Below, piece by piece: positions 1 through 8,757 of a DNA stretch of 64,000 nt. The stretch's first letter is position 1. Every line of letters begins with the position of its first letter. The notes below the pieces were generated by a model. The model was not told the origin of the DNA, did no database searches, and was given only the letters and a program-made list of their open reading frames with translations. The position numbers were made by a program, and so were the translations under genes. Origin of the DNA: Aureimonas sp. ME7 (GTDB lineage Bacteria > Pseudomonadota > Alphaproteobacteria > Rhizobiales > Rhizobiaceae); the NCBI RefSeq assembly GCF_903970965.1, contig NZ_CAJCKW010000004.1:1-64000 (forward strand), in the 5' to 3' direction.

Positions 1-80
1 ATTGCAACAACATGCGACATGGACCGCTCAAGAGCGGTGGGCCGTGGAGTTCTAAGCTTATGTTTTTGCTTGTGAAAGTT

Positions 81-157
81 TGGTAGCAGTGGGCAGACTT
101 GAACTGCCGACCTCCGGGTTATGAATCCGGCGCTCTCACCAACTGAGCTACACTGCC
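81..157 (-). tRNA. tRNA-Met (CAU), elongator type
   Basis: Read on the minus strand, a full cloverleaf can be folded: a 7-bp acceptor stem (GGCAGTG with CACTGCT, one G-T pair at the end), a D arm with AGCTCAGTTGGTGAGAGC, an anticodon arm with the loop TTCATAA (anticodon CAU), a T arm with GTTCAAG, and an encoded 3' CCA. The paired first base of the acceptor stem and the D-loop favour elongator Met over initiator; a tRNA-Ile2 with modified C34 has the same anticodon and is not excluded. No integrase or direct repeat sits beside it. Confidence 0.93.
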
Positions 158-297
158 GTGCAAGCCTTCGATGAGGCTCGAACATCCGTCGCCGCCCGGC
201 CGGGTTGGCCGGTGCGATAGGCGGCGATATACGGATGGCGCGGCGCGCCTGTCAAGATGGCCCATGCCGTTCGCCCCCGTGCCGAACGAGGAAGTCC

Positions 298-900
298 ATG
301 CGCCCAGCCTCCTCCAATCTCTTCGAACTCGGCGCACCCGAACTCGCGCGTCGCCTGATCGGCGCCGAACTCCTGTTCGGCAAGGTCGGCGGGCGCATCG
401 TCGAGACGGAAGCCTACCAGGCCGACGACGCGGCCTCGCATTCGTTCAAGGGGGAGACACCGCGCAACCGCTCGATGTTCGGCCCTGTCGGGCGCGCCTA
501 TGTCTATTGCTCCTACGGCATTCACTGGTGCCTCAACATCGTCTGCGACGGACAGGCACCCGGGAGCGCCGTTCTCCTGCGCGCGCTGGAGCCCACCGAA
601 GGGATCGAAGCGATGGGCGAGCGGCGCGGGACGAGCGACATTCACCGTCTGTGCTCTGGCCCGGGCCGTCTGACCCAGGCGCTCGGGATCGGCATCGAGC
701 AGGACGGAATGCCGATCGACGAAGCGCCGTTCGAGCTTCGCCTGCCCGAGCGTGTGGTCGAAACGCTGGCGGCTCCGCGCGTCGGCATCACCAAGGCCGT
801 CGACGTGCCTTGGCGCTTCTACGCCGCGAATTCGCGTTTCGTCAGCGGATCGCGGGTGGTTCGTTCGCGGCTTGTAGACGAGCCTTCATCGCCGCTGTAA
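298..900 (+). CDS. 3-methyladenine DNA glycosylase (MPG/AAG family)
   Basis: A base-excision repair enzyme of about 200 residues that removes alkylated purines from DNA, monofunctional in this family. The family core is plain: RIVETEAY at residues 33-40, whose first Glu aligns with the catalytic Glu of human AAG, then RNRSMFGPVGRAYVY (57-70) and YGIHWCLN (73-80), and a C-terminal GPGRLTQALGI block. The frame is open further upstream (to 205), but the ATG at 298 has a GAGGAAG ribosome site 5 bases ahead and starts where bacterial homologues start. Length is normal for the family. It lies between the tRNA and a transporter on the same strand. Confidence 0.93.
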   Translation: MRPASSNLFELGAPELARRLIGAELLFGKVGGRIVETEAYQADDAASHSFKGETPRNRSMFGPVGRAYVYCSYGIHWCLNIVCDGQAPGSAVLLRALEPTEGIEAMGERRGTSDIHRLCSGPGRLTQALGIGIEQDGMPIDEAPFELRLPERVVETLAAPRVGITKAVDVPWRFYAANSRFVSGSRVVRSRLVDEPSSPL

Positions 901-938
901 GCCGCCCGAAAACCTTCTCCGTTCCGAGACGCCCCTTC

Positions 939-1892
939 ATGAACTCGAAACCGCCCGGTGCCGCCGCGTTCGGACGCAGTACCCTTTGGGGCGTCGGGTT
1001 CATGGTGTTCGGCTGCTTCATGTTCTCGGTCAACGACGCGATGGGCAAGTGGCTCGTCGGGACATATGCGGTGGGGCAGCTCATTCTCCTGCGCAGCGTC
1101 GCGGCGATGATGGTGCTGGGCCCGTTCGTCTGGTCGAAGGGCGGGGTTCGCACCCTGCGCTCGGGCCAGCCGTGGCTTCACGCGCTGCGTGCGTCTGGTT
1201 CCGCGGCGGAAACGGGCTTCTTCTACTGGGCGCTCGTGCACCTGCCGCTCGCCAACGTGATGACCTTCTATCTCGCCGGCCCGATCTACGTGACGGCGCT
1301 TTCGGCACTGATTTTGAAGGAGCCCGTGGGGCGTATCCGGTGGGCGGCGGTGCTGGTGGGTTTCAGCGGGGTGCTCATCGCGCTCGGGCCGGATCTGACA
1401 ACGGCCGGATGGCCGGCCCTGATCGCGGTTGCCGGAAGCTTCGCCTACGCTGTTCTGATGATCCTGACGCGCCATCTGGCGTCCGCCGGCGAGGTGACGC
1501 TGATCGGCTGGCAAACGGTCGCGGCCTTGGTTCTCGGGCTGATCCTGGCGCCGATGCATTGGGTCCCGCCCGCCGCTTCCGATCTCGGGTTCATGTTCCT
1601 GCTCGGCGTCGTCGCGATGGCAGCACATGCCTGTGTCAACCGTGCGCTGGTAATCGCTCCTGCGTCCGTCGTGGTCCCCTACCAATACACGCTGATCGTC
1701 TGGGCTCTTCTGTTCGGCGTGATGATCTTCGACGAGGTGCCGCGCCCGTCGATGCTCGTGGGAGCCGCCATCATCACGGCTTCCGGCGTCTTCATCTTCT
1801 TGCGCGAGCAAAGGCTCGAGACGCAGACCACCGTTCGCACCGCTGCGGCGACGGTGGGGGCGCCCGACGACGTCCAACTGCCGGAGCGTTGA
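939..1892 (+). CDS. EamA/DMT-family transporter
   Basis: A 317-residue inner-membrane protein with about ten hydrophobic helices arranged as two tandem EamA repeats (roughly residues 15-145 and 160-290), the layout of the drug/metabolite transporter superfamily. The first repeat starts with GVGFMVFGCFMFSVNDAMGK and the second holds the typical late loop 'PASVVVPYQYTLIVWALLFG'. Substrate cannot be told from sequence; members export amino acids, metabolites or take up nucleosides and similar solutes. The ATG at 939 is preferred over far upstream in-frame starts that overlap the glycosylase gene. It follows that gene by 38 bases, so co-transcription is possible. Confidence 0.85.
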   Translation: MNSKPPGAAAFGRSTLWGVGFMVFGCFMFSVNDAMGKWLVGTYAVGQLILLRSVAAMMVLGPFVWSKGGVRTLRSGQPWLHALRASGSAAETGFFYWALVHLPLANVMTFYLAGPIYVTALSALILKEPVGRIRWAAVLVGFSGVLIALGPDLTTAGWPALIAVAGSFAYAVLMILTRHLASAGEVTLIGWQTVAALVLGLILAPMHWVPPAASDLGFMFLLGVVAMAAHACVNRALVIAPASVVVPYQYTLIVWALLFGVMIFDEVPRPSMLVGAAIITASGVFIFLREQRLETQTTVRTAAATVGAPDDVQLPER

Positions 1893-2234
1893 TCGGTCGA
1901 GGCGTACGACACCGCCACCCCATGGTCGGTGCAACCGCGGCTTCGATGTTCCCTTACGGCAACAGTCCCAACGGGCTCAATTCAGAGTCGTGGAACAATT
2001 GCACTTATAAGTTGCAATTCCCCGTAGGGTTGTGGCCTATGGGCTTTGCCGTCGCGGGAGTGCGTCAGGTTTCCGCCCGCTACCCTTCGGGCTGAACCGC
2101 AACGACCCTTCGTGCCGGAGCAGCCCGACCACCCGTGACGACCCCGCTTCGGGCGGAGATGTCGCCGCGAGGCATGCCGGACAATCGAATCGACCCCGAT
2201 CCACTCGACCCCGCGAGCCTGGAGCTGAGCCTCC
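1893..2234. other. intergenic region ahead of the hfa operon
   Basis: No convincing gene is seen in these 342 bases. Long open frames on both strands here have no start or motif support. The region must carry the promoter of the hfa operon and contains the A/T-rich inverted repeat at 1997-2019 described separately. Confidence 0.6.
1997..2019. promoter_or_regulatory. A/T-rich inverted repeat, possible operator of the hfa operon
   Basis: AATTGCA at 1997-2003 and TGCAATT at 2013-2019 are perfect 7-bp arms around CTTATAAGT, which itself contains the 8-bp palindrome CTTATAAG. It stands out as A/T-rich in otherwise G/C-rich DNA, about 215-240 bases before the first gene of the hfa operon. The protein that would bind is unknown. 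Confidence 0.4.
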
Positions 2235-2897
2235 GTGTCCGCCGCAGCAAGGCCGCAAGCGATGCAGACTTCGCATAATTCTCCCAAGTCTTCTCGGCCC
2301 CGGCTGGTTCCCCGCTTGGCGACGATTTTCGTGATCATCACGCTGGCCGTCAGTCCGACGTGGTCGGCCTGGGCCAACGGATATGGCGAGAGCGCCCCCT
2401 GGCAGTTCCGCACGAGCGCCGACCGCGCCAATCTTTCCGTGAATCTCGACCTGATCGAGCGCAAGCGTGGCGGCTACTACGACAGCTTCAACCCCAACAC
2501 CAACGTCTACAGCACCACCAATATCGACCGGCAGTTCAACTGCCAGGTGTCGTCGAGCGCCACCGGCAACGCCAGCGACAACGGGCAGACGGCGCGCTCC
2601 TCCTCTCCCGACACGCGGAACGAGGCGGGAATCTCGTCGGGGGCCAACGGCAACGCGGCGACGAACGCTGCGGGGTTGCCGGACAGCACCCTGAACAACG
2701 GGCAGACGAATTCCGGCAGCCAGACATCGGGTGTCGCCGGCTCCTATGCGGGGGCGGGGGGCGGGGTGATCGCCGCCAATGGCGGGCGCACGTGGCAGGC
2801 GCTGAACAACCAGCAGACCAACGGGGGAAACCAACAGGCCAGCGTTTCCGGGAGCGAAGCCTGCTCCTTCGGAGGCACCGGCGGCGCGCTGAACTGA
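2235..2897 (+). CDS. hfaA: HfaA-like secreted curlin-type holdfast anchor protein
   Basis: A small secreted protein (220 residues from GTG 2235, 211 from ATG 2262) with an N-terminal signal peptide ending near AWA-NG. After it comes a conserved-looking segment with DLIERKRGGYYDSF, then a Gln/Asn/Ser/Gly-rich tail with repeated NNGQTNSG / NNQQTNGG units, like amyloid-forming curlins. It sits 45 bases before a CsgG/HfaB-family exporter and upstream of a large repeat adhesin, the hfaA-hfaB-hfaD order known from Caulobacter, where the products anchor holdfast polysaccharide to the cell. The name rests on this order plus composition, not on a computed match. The start is uncertain: neither candidate has a strong ribosome site. 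Confidence 0.68.
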   Translation: MSAAARPQAMQTSHNSPKSSRPRLVPRLATIFVIITLAVSPTWSAWANGYGESAPWQFRTSADRANLSVNLDLIERKRGGYYDSFNPNTNVYSTTNIDRQFNCQVSSSATGNASDNGQTARSSSPDTRNEAGISSGANGNAATNAAGLPDSTLNNGQTNSGSQTSGVAGSYAGAGGGVIAANGGRTWQALNNQQTNGGNQQASVSGSEACSFGGTGGALN

Positions 2898-2942
2898 AAC
2901 GGCAAGCTCGGCTCGCGCGCAGCGTCGGCACAACGAGGGGAC

Positions 2943-4100
2943 ATGATGGTTTCGCGTAACATGAGGTTCGCTGCTCTGGCATCGGCGGCAATGCTGCTGC
3001 CCGGCTGCGCCAGCATCGAGCACAAGCAGTTCGCGCCGGGGGAGGCGCCGGTCGTGGTCGGCCCGCCCGTGCGCTCCAACGTGACGCCCTACGACGAGGC
3101 GCTGGCCTGCCTCGGCGACGAGATTCGCTCTTCGGGACGCAAGAAGCTCGGCATCGCGGTCGGCGACATCAAGGACTATACCGGCAAGTACAACCAGAAC
3201 GAAGGCGCCGCGATCACGCAAGGCGGCGCGCTCATGGTGTATTCCGCGATCGGCAAGATGAACGACGCGGTGACGCTGCACGAGCGGTTCGACACGCGCG
3301 TCGCGGAAGCCGAGCTGATCTATCTCGACCGTCGCCAGCTCGGCGACGGGCAGCAGTACCCGCTGGGGCCGGGCGGGGCGCTCGTGCCCTACAAGCCCTA
3401 TTTCGGCGGCTCGATCCGTGCTTCCGACTATTTCATCATCGGCGGCATCACCGAGCTGAACTACAACATCAATTCCGGCGGGGCGGAGGCCAACGTCAAT
3501 CTCGTAGGCCCGAAGGCGCGCGTTTTCACCCTGAACGTCGCGGTGGACCTTCGCATCGTGTCCACCGAAACGCTGGTGGTCAGCCATACGGTGTCGATGT
3601 CGAAGCAGATCACCGGCTACGAGGTCGGCTTCGGCGTCTTCCGCTTCTTCGACAACGATCTCTTCGACATCAATCTGGGCGCCAAGAACCAGGAGCCGCT
3701 GCAGTTCGGCGTGCGCACCACGCTGGAAGCGGCGACGATCGACCTTCTGGCCCGGACGGCCAGCGTCTCGCCGTTTTCCTGCCTGGAGAAGGGGCCGGAA
3801 AAGGCGCTTCGCTATGTGTCGAAGACGCCGCCAGAGCCGCGCCTTCCCGCGCCCCCACGCCGCGCGGCGAGCGCTGCACCTTCGGACGAGCGGCGGGTCG
3901 CGGCAAGCCTGCCTCCGCCGCCCCCGGCGGCGCGGCCCGCCGTGACGCTGGGCTCCCCGACGGCGCGCACGTCAGGCCCGGCCGCCGCCCTGTCGGGGCC
4001 GAGCACGGAAGCGGCGCTGGCGCGCGAAAGCCTTCTCGAAACACCCGGCGCGCCCGCGCAGGTGCGGCCGACGACGCCCGGAGTCTTCGGCCAGTACTGA
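2943..4100 (+). CDS. hfaB: HfaB/CsgG-family outer-membrane lipoprotein
   Basis: A 385-residue lipoprotein: a lipobox LPGC puts the acylated Cys at residue 22, followed by a CsgG domain (about 60-275) with the typical ...LGIAVGDIKDYTGKY... and ...YFIIGGITELNYN... strands. CsgG-type proteins form outer-membrane pores that secrete amyloid subunits; HfaB does this for HfaA and HfaD in Caulobacter. The last 100 or so residues form a Pro/Ala-rich tail absent from the curli CsgG and probably disordered. The ATG at 2943 has GAGGGGAC 1-8 bases ahead. Gene order with secreted repeat proteins on both sides supports the role. Confidence 0.85.
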   Translation: MMVSRNMRFAALASAAMLLPGCASIEHKQFAPGEAPVVVGPPVRSNVTPYDEALACLGDEIRSSGRKKLGIAVGDIKDYTGKYNQNEGAAITQGGALMVYSAIGKMNDAVTLHERFDTRVAEAELIYLDRRQLGDGQQYPLGPGGALVPYKPYFGGSIRASDYFIIGGITELNYNINSGGAEANVNLVGPKARVFTLNVAVDLRIVSTETLVVSHTVSMSKQITGYEVGFGVFRFFDNDLFDINLGAKNQEPLQFGVRTTLEAATIDLLARTASVSPFSCLEKGPEKALRYVSKTPPEPRLPAPPRRAASAAPSDERRVAASLPPPPPAARPAVTLGSPTARTSGPAAALSGPSTEAALARESLLETPGAPAQVRPTTPGVFGQY

Positions 4101-4204
4101 GTGCCCAACGCTTTGCATGCGGCGAGGTGGGCGCCGACACGAACGCCACCGCAACAGGAGCCGATCGCATCGCGGGAAAGCGTGCGGAGGAAACGGAGAA
4201 CGAC

Positions 4205-7200
4205 ATGACGACGAACAACAGAAGCCGCCGGCTCAAGCTGCTCGGCGCCTCCAGTGTGGTGACGATCGCCGCGACCGTGGGCCTTGCCCAGGCCGCGACC
4301 ATCATTCTGCCGGGCACCGCCTCGACCGGACAGTCCGGTGCGTCCACGCAACTGATCATCAACACCCAGTCGCTGGCCAATGCGGCGTTGCGCGCCTCCT
4401 ACACGCCGGGCGCCGCTTCGACCGGCAGCCTGACGACGATCGGCATCGAAACGGCTGTCGGCACGACCGCCGAGCAGGCCGCGCGGACCGAAAGCCTCGT
4501 GGTCGACGACAACCGTGTCCTTGCGACGGCGACAGCCAACACGGGCATCTCCACCATCCAGGTCTCGCAAGCGAACAACGTTCTCAACGGAGCCAATGCG
4601 GGAATCGCGGTCGGCTCCAGCCAGTCGGTTGAAGGTCTCGACGCAGCCTCCAGCATCACGCAGGCGCGGGTCGGCCTCGGCCTGACAGGCGGCGTCCTGC
4701 CTCCCGCCTCGGGTCTTTCCCTGGACCAGAACACCGTCGCCGCAGCGGCCACCGGCAACTCCTCGACGAATGCCGTGGCGGGGATCGTGCCGACGACCGC
4801 TTCGCCCGGGATCGTTTCGTCCGTCACGACGAATACGTTCGGTTCCCAAGCGACGGCGGGCGTCGTCGTCGCCAACGATCAGCGCGCATCGGTCACCGAG
4901 GGCCTCAGGTCCAACGTGGGCGGCAGCACCGTGGGCGTCTTCGCCTCCGTCGATGCCGCCACGAATTCGGCCATCACGGCAAGCGCCAACTCGATCGACG
5001 CGTCGTCACAGGTGAACTCGACGCAGAACTTCGTGCGCTTCAATCCGACGACGGTGGTCGCACCCGCCCAGGCGGGCGGTGTTTCCACGGTTCAGACCGG
5101 CGCGCCGTCCCTCGACGGCGTGAGTGTGGCCGTCGCCAACAATCAGACCGCGACGGGCACCGCCCGGATCAGTTCGAACGTAGAGAATTCCGACGTTCTC
5201 GTCACCGTGACACGGACCGTCACCGATTCGGCGCTCTTCGCGGGCGATGTCGCGGCCACGGGCAATCGGATTTCAGCAGCTGCCGGCGTCAACAGCTCGG
5301 CGCTCAACGGTATCCGTATCGACGGCCTGTCGGTCGATGGCGCCTCGGCCGGACCGACCGGTGGAGCGATCGCGGGTGCGCTTACGTCTTCCTTCAACCG
5401 CGATCTGGCCGTGGTGAATAGCCAGACGGCGAGCGGACGCTCGCCCGTCGATGCACTCGTGGCCGGAAGCGACGTGCGGATCGATATCGACGGCACGTCC
5501 GGCTCCGTCACCTCGGCCGACAATCTTCTTTCCGCGTCCTCGACCGGCAACGAAGCGCTCGACAACCGCATCGAGTTCGACGGACGCTCGTTCGCGGCAA
5601 CGGCGGCCGTCACCAACAACCAGAGCAATGCGGCAAGCCAGTCGTCACGTGCCGAGAACAGTTCCGTGCTGATCAACGGCGGCAACGTGGCGAACGGGTC
5701 CGTTGCCCTTCGCGGCAACCGCGTGGTGTCCGCCGCGTCGGGCAACTCGGCGAGCAACGCGGTCGATGTGACGGCCTTCTCGGTCGAGGTTCCGCCGGGC
5801 GGCGTCGCGAGCCTCGGGGAAGCCACCGTCGTCGGCGCCTTGATCGGGCTGAACCAGCCGGTTTCGAGCGCCGGCCTCGGCGTCCTGTCGAACCAGTCCA
5901 ACTCCGCTTCGGCGAATGCGCAGGCGACGCGCACGACGATCGGCGCCGGCCTCGGGGCGATCGCCGACGGTTCGGCGACCGTCGCCGGTAACACGGTGGA
6001 CGTTTCGGCCTCCGGCAACATTGCCGACAACTCGCTGGCGCTCGACACGTTCTCGTTCGGCCCGTCCAGCGGCACGGCGCTGCCGCTCAACATCAACTCC
6101 GCGGTTCTCGCCAGCCTCGGCACGCTTTCCGTCCAATCCAACACCGGATCGACCAACGCGCTCGGCCGAGACAATGCCATCGGACTGTCGGTGGCGGGTG
6201 CGACTCCCGGGTCCGATCTGTCGGTCACAGGCAACGCGATCCGCACGGCGGGAACGGGCAACTCCAACGCCTCGCTTCTGTTCGGCGGGTTCGGCGCGAA
6301 CGGCGCGGCGCAGGAGGGACAAACATTCGCCTTCGACGGCTCCGCGGCGCTTCGTTCCGATCAAACGAATTCCGGCCCGGAAAACGTCGGCCAGCAGTTC
6401 CGGAACTCCATCGGCATCCAGCTGACGGGTGGCGGCTCCGATAACCTCGCGGGCTCGTCGATTGCCGTTTCCGACAACGCGCTGGAGGCTGCGGCGACGG
6501 GCAACGCATCCAGCAACCGGATCTTCCTGAACGGCTTCTCGGTCGCCAACTCGGCGGTAGGCGGGCTTCCGTCCGGCTCTGGCTACATCGCCTTCCCAGG
6601 GATCGACGTCATCGGATCGGTCGCCGACCTGTCAGCCATCAGTCGCCAGGCGAACTCCGCTTTCGAGAATGCGGTCAACCGGAACTCCACGATCGGTCTC
6701 TCGGCTGCGGGCTCCTCGCTGACCGACGGATCTGCCCAGATCGGCGGTAATCGCATCGGCGCGGACTCCAGCGGCAACATGGCGACCAACGTCGTCGCGG
6801 TGGCGGGGACCGACGGGGCGCCGGCGCAGTCCGTATCCGCCGCCGCCGTGGCAGCCAGCAGCCAAGTCAACAACGCTTTCCTCGGATCGTTGTCGGAGGT
6901 CGACGGCGCGACCATCGGCATGACGCTCTCGGGTGTCGTCGACGCGGCGGTCGGGGTTCTCGGCAATGCCATCGAGTCGAATGCCGTCGGGAACTCCGCC
7001 ACCAACGCCGTGCAGATCTCGGCGTTCGAGATCAACGGGACGCGTAATGCAGGCCTGTTCAACCTGCCCGACGTGACTTCGGGCGCGGTCGGGGTGACGC
7101 AGGCGAGCTTTGCGGCCGTCAATCGACAGGACAACGCCAGTCTTCTGACGACTGCCTCGCTTAGCAACGCGCGCATCGCCATCGACGCGGCGGGAGGGAA

Positions 7201-7957
7201 CTCCGACTCCGACCTTTCGGTGTCGAACAATCTCGCTCGGGCATCGGCTCTCGGTAACTCCGCGACCAACAGCGTCCAGCTGACCGCCGGAAGCACGCTG
7301 ACGAACCCCAGCGCGTCCATCCTGAACGGCCAGACATCGACCGTGTCATCCAATGCCACAGCGTCGGGTGTCGCGACCGGGCTGACGAGTGCGGGTGGGC
7401 TGGGCAACGCAGCGTCGGTCGGTGGCAACACGCTGACCGCACTGGCTGGAGGCAACAGCGCCAGCAACACGCTGTCCGCGTCCTCGTTCAGCCAATCTGG
7501 CGGTCTCGTCGGCGGCATCGCGGCCAGCGACGGAACGACACGGTCGCCGTTCGCCATCACCAGCGTCCAGCTGAACGGCGGCGGGCACGTGGCGGCGATC
7601 AACAACGCCACGATCGGGGTCGTGAGCACCGGGCTTTCGGGCGGCGGCTCGCAGCGGGTCGGCGGAAATTCGATCGCGGCGGTGGGCGTGGCCAACGAGG
7701 CGGTGAACCGCATCGCACTCAACACCGCCGGGCGTAGCTCCTACGGCGGCGCGGCGATCAACAACGTGCAGACCAACCTGTCGGGCGGCAACGTCACCTC
7801 GACGGTGACGGGTGCGCGGATCGGGGTCGCCTCGCAGTTCGGCTCCGGCCTGTCCAGCGCCGTCACCGGCAACACGGTCTCGGCCTCGGCCACCGGCAAC
7901 AGCGCGGTGAACTCGATCGGCGGCAGCGTCGGGTCGTTCTACGGCTCGTCGCGCTGA
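4205..7957 (+). CDS. hfaD: HfaD-like giant secreted repeat adhesin
   Basis: A 1250-residue secreted protein with a signal peptide (cleavage near AQA-AT, residues 29-32) and almost no Cys or Trp. The rest is built from about 15 degenerate units. Each carries a half of the type GNxIxAxAxGNSAxNxVxL (for example near 6993, 7251, 7449 and 7893) and a second half of the type NxQxNxxS...TIGLxxAG. Asn, Ser, Ala and Gly dominate, as in beta-solenoid or amyloid-like surface proteins. As the third gene after hfaA and hfaB it is read as HfaD, the surface anchor exported by HfaB, though it is much longer than the Caulobacter protein. ATG 4205 is chosen for the GGAGGAAACGGAGA just upstream; an in-frame GTG at 4127 lacks one. 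Confidence 0.7.
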   Translation: MTTNNRSRRLKLLGASSVVTIAATVGLAQAATIILPGTASTGQSGASTQLIINTQSLANAALRASYTPGAASTGSLTTIGIETAVGTTAEQAARTESLVVDDNRVLATATANTGISTIQVSQANNVLNGANAGIAVGSSQSVEGLDAASSITQARVGLGLTGGVLPPASGLSLDQNTVAAAATGNSSTNAVAGIVPTTASPGIVSSVTTNTFGSQATAGVVVANDQRASVTEGLRSNVGGSTVGVFASVDAATNSAITASANSIDASSQVNSTQNFVRFNPTTVVAPAQAGGVSTVQTGAPSLDGVSVAVANNQTATGTARISSNVENSDVLVTVTRTVTDSALFAGDVAATGNRISAAAGVNSSALNGIRIDGLSVDGASAGPTGGAIAGALTSSFNRDLAVVNSQTASGRSPVDALVAGSDVRIDIDGTSGSVTSADNLLSASSTGNEALDNRIEFDGRSFAATAAVTNNQSNAASQSSRAENSSVLINGGNVANGSVALRGNRVVSAASGNSASNAVDVTAFSVEVPPGGVASLGEATVVGALIGLNQPVSSAGLGVLSNQSNSASANAQATRTTIGAGLGAIADGSATVAGNTVDVSASGNIADNSLALDTFSFGPSSGTALPLNINSAVLASLGTLSVQSNTGSTNALGRDNAIGLSVAGATPGSDLSVTGNAIRTAGTGNSNASLLFGGFGANGAAQEGQTFAFDGSAALRSDQTNSGPENVGQQFRNSIGIQLTGGGSDNLAGSSIAVSDNALEAAATGNASSNRIFLNGFSVANSAVGGLPSGSGYIAFPGIDVIGSVADLSAISRQANSAFENAVNRNSTIGLSAAGSSLTDGSAQIGGNRIGADSSGNMATNVVAVAGTDGAPAQSVSAAAVAASSQVNNAFLGSLSEVDGATIGMTLSGVVDAAVGVLGNAIESNAVGNSATNAVQISAFEINGTRNAGLFNLPDVTSGAVGVTQASFAAVNRQDNASLLTTASLSNARIAIDAAGGNSDSDLSVSNNLARASALGNSATNSVQLTAGSTLTNPSASILNGQTSTVSSNATASGVATGLTSAGGLGNAASVGGNTLTALAGGNSASNTLSASSFSQSGGLVGGIAASDGTTRSPFAITSVQLNGGGHVAAINNATIGVVSTGLSGGGSQRVGGNSIAAVGVANEAVNRIALNTAGRSSYGGAAINNVQTNLSGGNVTSTVTGARIGVASQFGSGLSSAVTGNTVSASATGNSAVNSIGGSVGSFYGSSR

Positions 7958-7964
7958 CGGGAAG

Positions 7965-8026
7965 GGGCTGCCGCTTGGGCGGCCGCCCTTCGCAGAACCT
8001 ACGGGAGGGGGCTTTCGGGCCTCCTC
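7965..8026 (+). terminator. two hairpins after the hfa operon, probable terminator
   Basis: The first hairpin pairs 7965-7974 with 7979-7988 (10 bp, one mismatch, loop TTGG). The second pairs GAGGGGGC at 8005-8012 with GCCTCCTC at 8019-8026 (one G-T pair) and is followed by a pyrimidine-rich stretch with TTTT at 8038-8041. Together they plausibly end hfaD transcription; neither has a perfect T tract immediately after the stem. Confidence 0.45.
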
Positions 8027-8068
8027 CTATCCTCGTCTTTTCTTCCCAAACGCTCCCCGGAGATTTCC

Positions 8069-8665
8069 ATGCGATTGCTTGCTCCGTTGCTGGCCTCCTG
8101 CCTGTGTCTTTCCTCTGCCCACGCCGCGACGACGGCGGACGAGTTTTCCGTTCGCGGGCTGGGCGCGCAGCCCTGCGAAGCACTGGTCAAGGCTTACGAT
8201 GACGAGGCGCAGCGACCGGCGGTGGTCGCCGTGCTCGGCAGTTGGGTCGCCGGCTACCTCAGCCACGCCAACCGCGCGACGCCGAGCGCCTTCGAGGTCA
8301 TGCCGATCTCCGACAATCAGACCGTCGCCCATCTTGTGGTCAGCATCTGCCGCGACAACCCGGCAAGCCTTGTGGAAAGCGCGGCCGCCGGGCTGACGGA
8401 TCGAATGAAGTCCGGGATCCAGACCACCAGCACGGCCCTCAGCGAGATCGGCGAGGGCGCCAAGAAGGTCGCCGTTCGCGCCGGAACGATTGCGGCGGTG
8501 CAGGCGCAACTCAAAAAGGACGGTTATCTAACGGGCGCGGCGGACGGCGCCTACGGCCCGGCGACCGCCAAGGCGCTGGTGGCCTTCCAGACCGCGCGCG
8601 AGCTGCCGACGTCCGGTGTGCCCGATGCCGCGACGCTAGTCAGCCTGTTCCTCGGGCGGGACTAG
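8069..8665 (+). CDS. secreted peptidoglycan-binding domain protein
   Basis: A 198-residue protein with a signal peptide (MRLLAPLLASCLCLSSAHAA), a middle region with two widely spaced Cys (about residues 36 and 91) that I do not recognise, and a C-terminal PG_binding_1 repeat (about 145-195: AQLKKDGYLTGAADGAYGP followed by TAKALVAFQ). It is exported and probably binds murein; no catalytic domain is visible. It has its own ribosome site (CCGGAG) and follows a likely terminator, so it is probably not part of the hfa transcript, though a surface function next to that operon is suggestive. Confidence 0.8.
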   Translation: MRLLAPLLASCLCLSSAHAATTADEFSVRGLGAQPCEALVKAYDDEAQRPAVVAVLGSWVAGYLSHANRATPSAFEVMPISDNQTVAHLVVSICRDNPASLVESAAAGLTDRMKSGIQTTSTALSEIGEGAKKVAVRAGTIAAVQAQLKKDGYLTGAADGAYGPATAKALVAFQTARELPTSGVPDAATLVSLFLGRD

Positions 8666-8757
8666 GCGCGCGCCCGGGGAAGGATTTCTCCGCTCTTAGT
8701 CCTCTCGGGCGCGTGCCGCTCGCAGGATGGCCGCTCCTTGATTCTGGAGCTTGGCCG

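Noticed and set aside
23-38. Small hairpin ACCGCT-CAAG-AGCGGT at the left edge as a terminator of the tRNA
   Set aside because: The stem is only 6 bp and no T run follows on the minus strand.
81-157. The tRNA as an integration site of a mobile element
   Set aside because: The adjacent genes are ordinary chromosomal genes, no integrase is near, and no repeat of the tRNA 3' end was noticed in the window.
2037-3587. A long minus-strand frame covering hfaA and part of hfaB
   Set aside because: The plus-strand CsgG domain and lipobox are convincing; the antisense frame is low-complexity Arg/Val-rich with no recognisable domain.
4127-4204. Upstream GTG start for HfaD
   Set aside because: The ATG at 4205 has a strong ribosome site and is followed directly by a signal peptide; the upstream start would bury that peptide under 26 polar residues.
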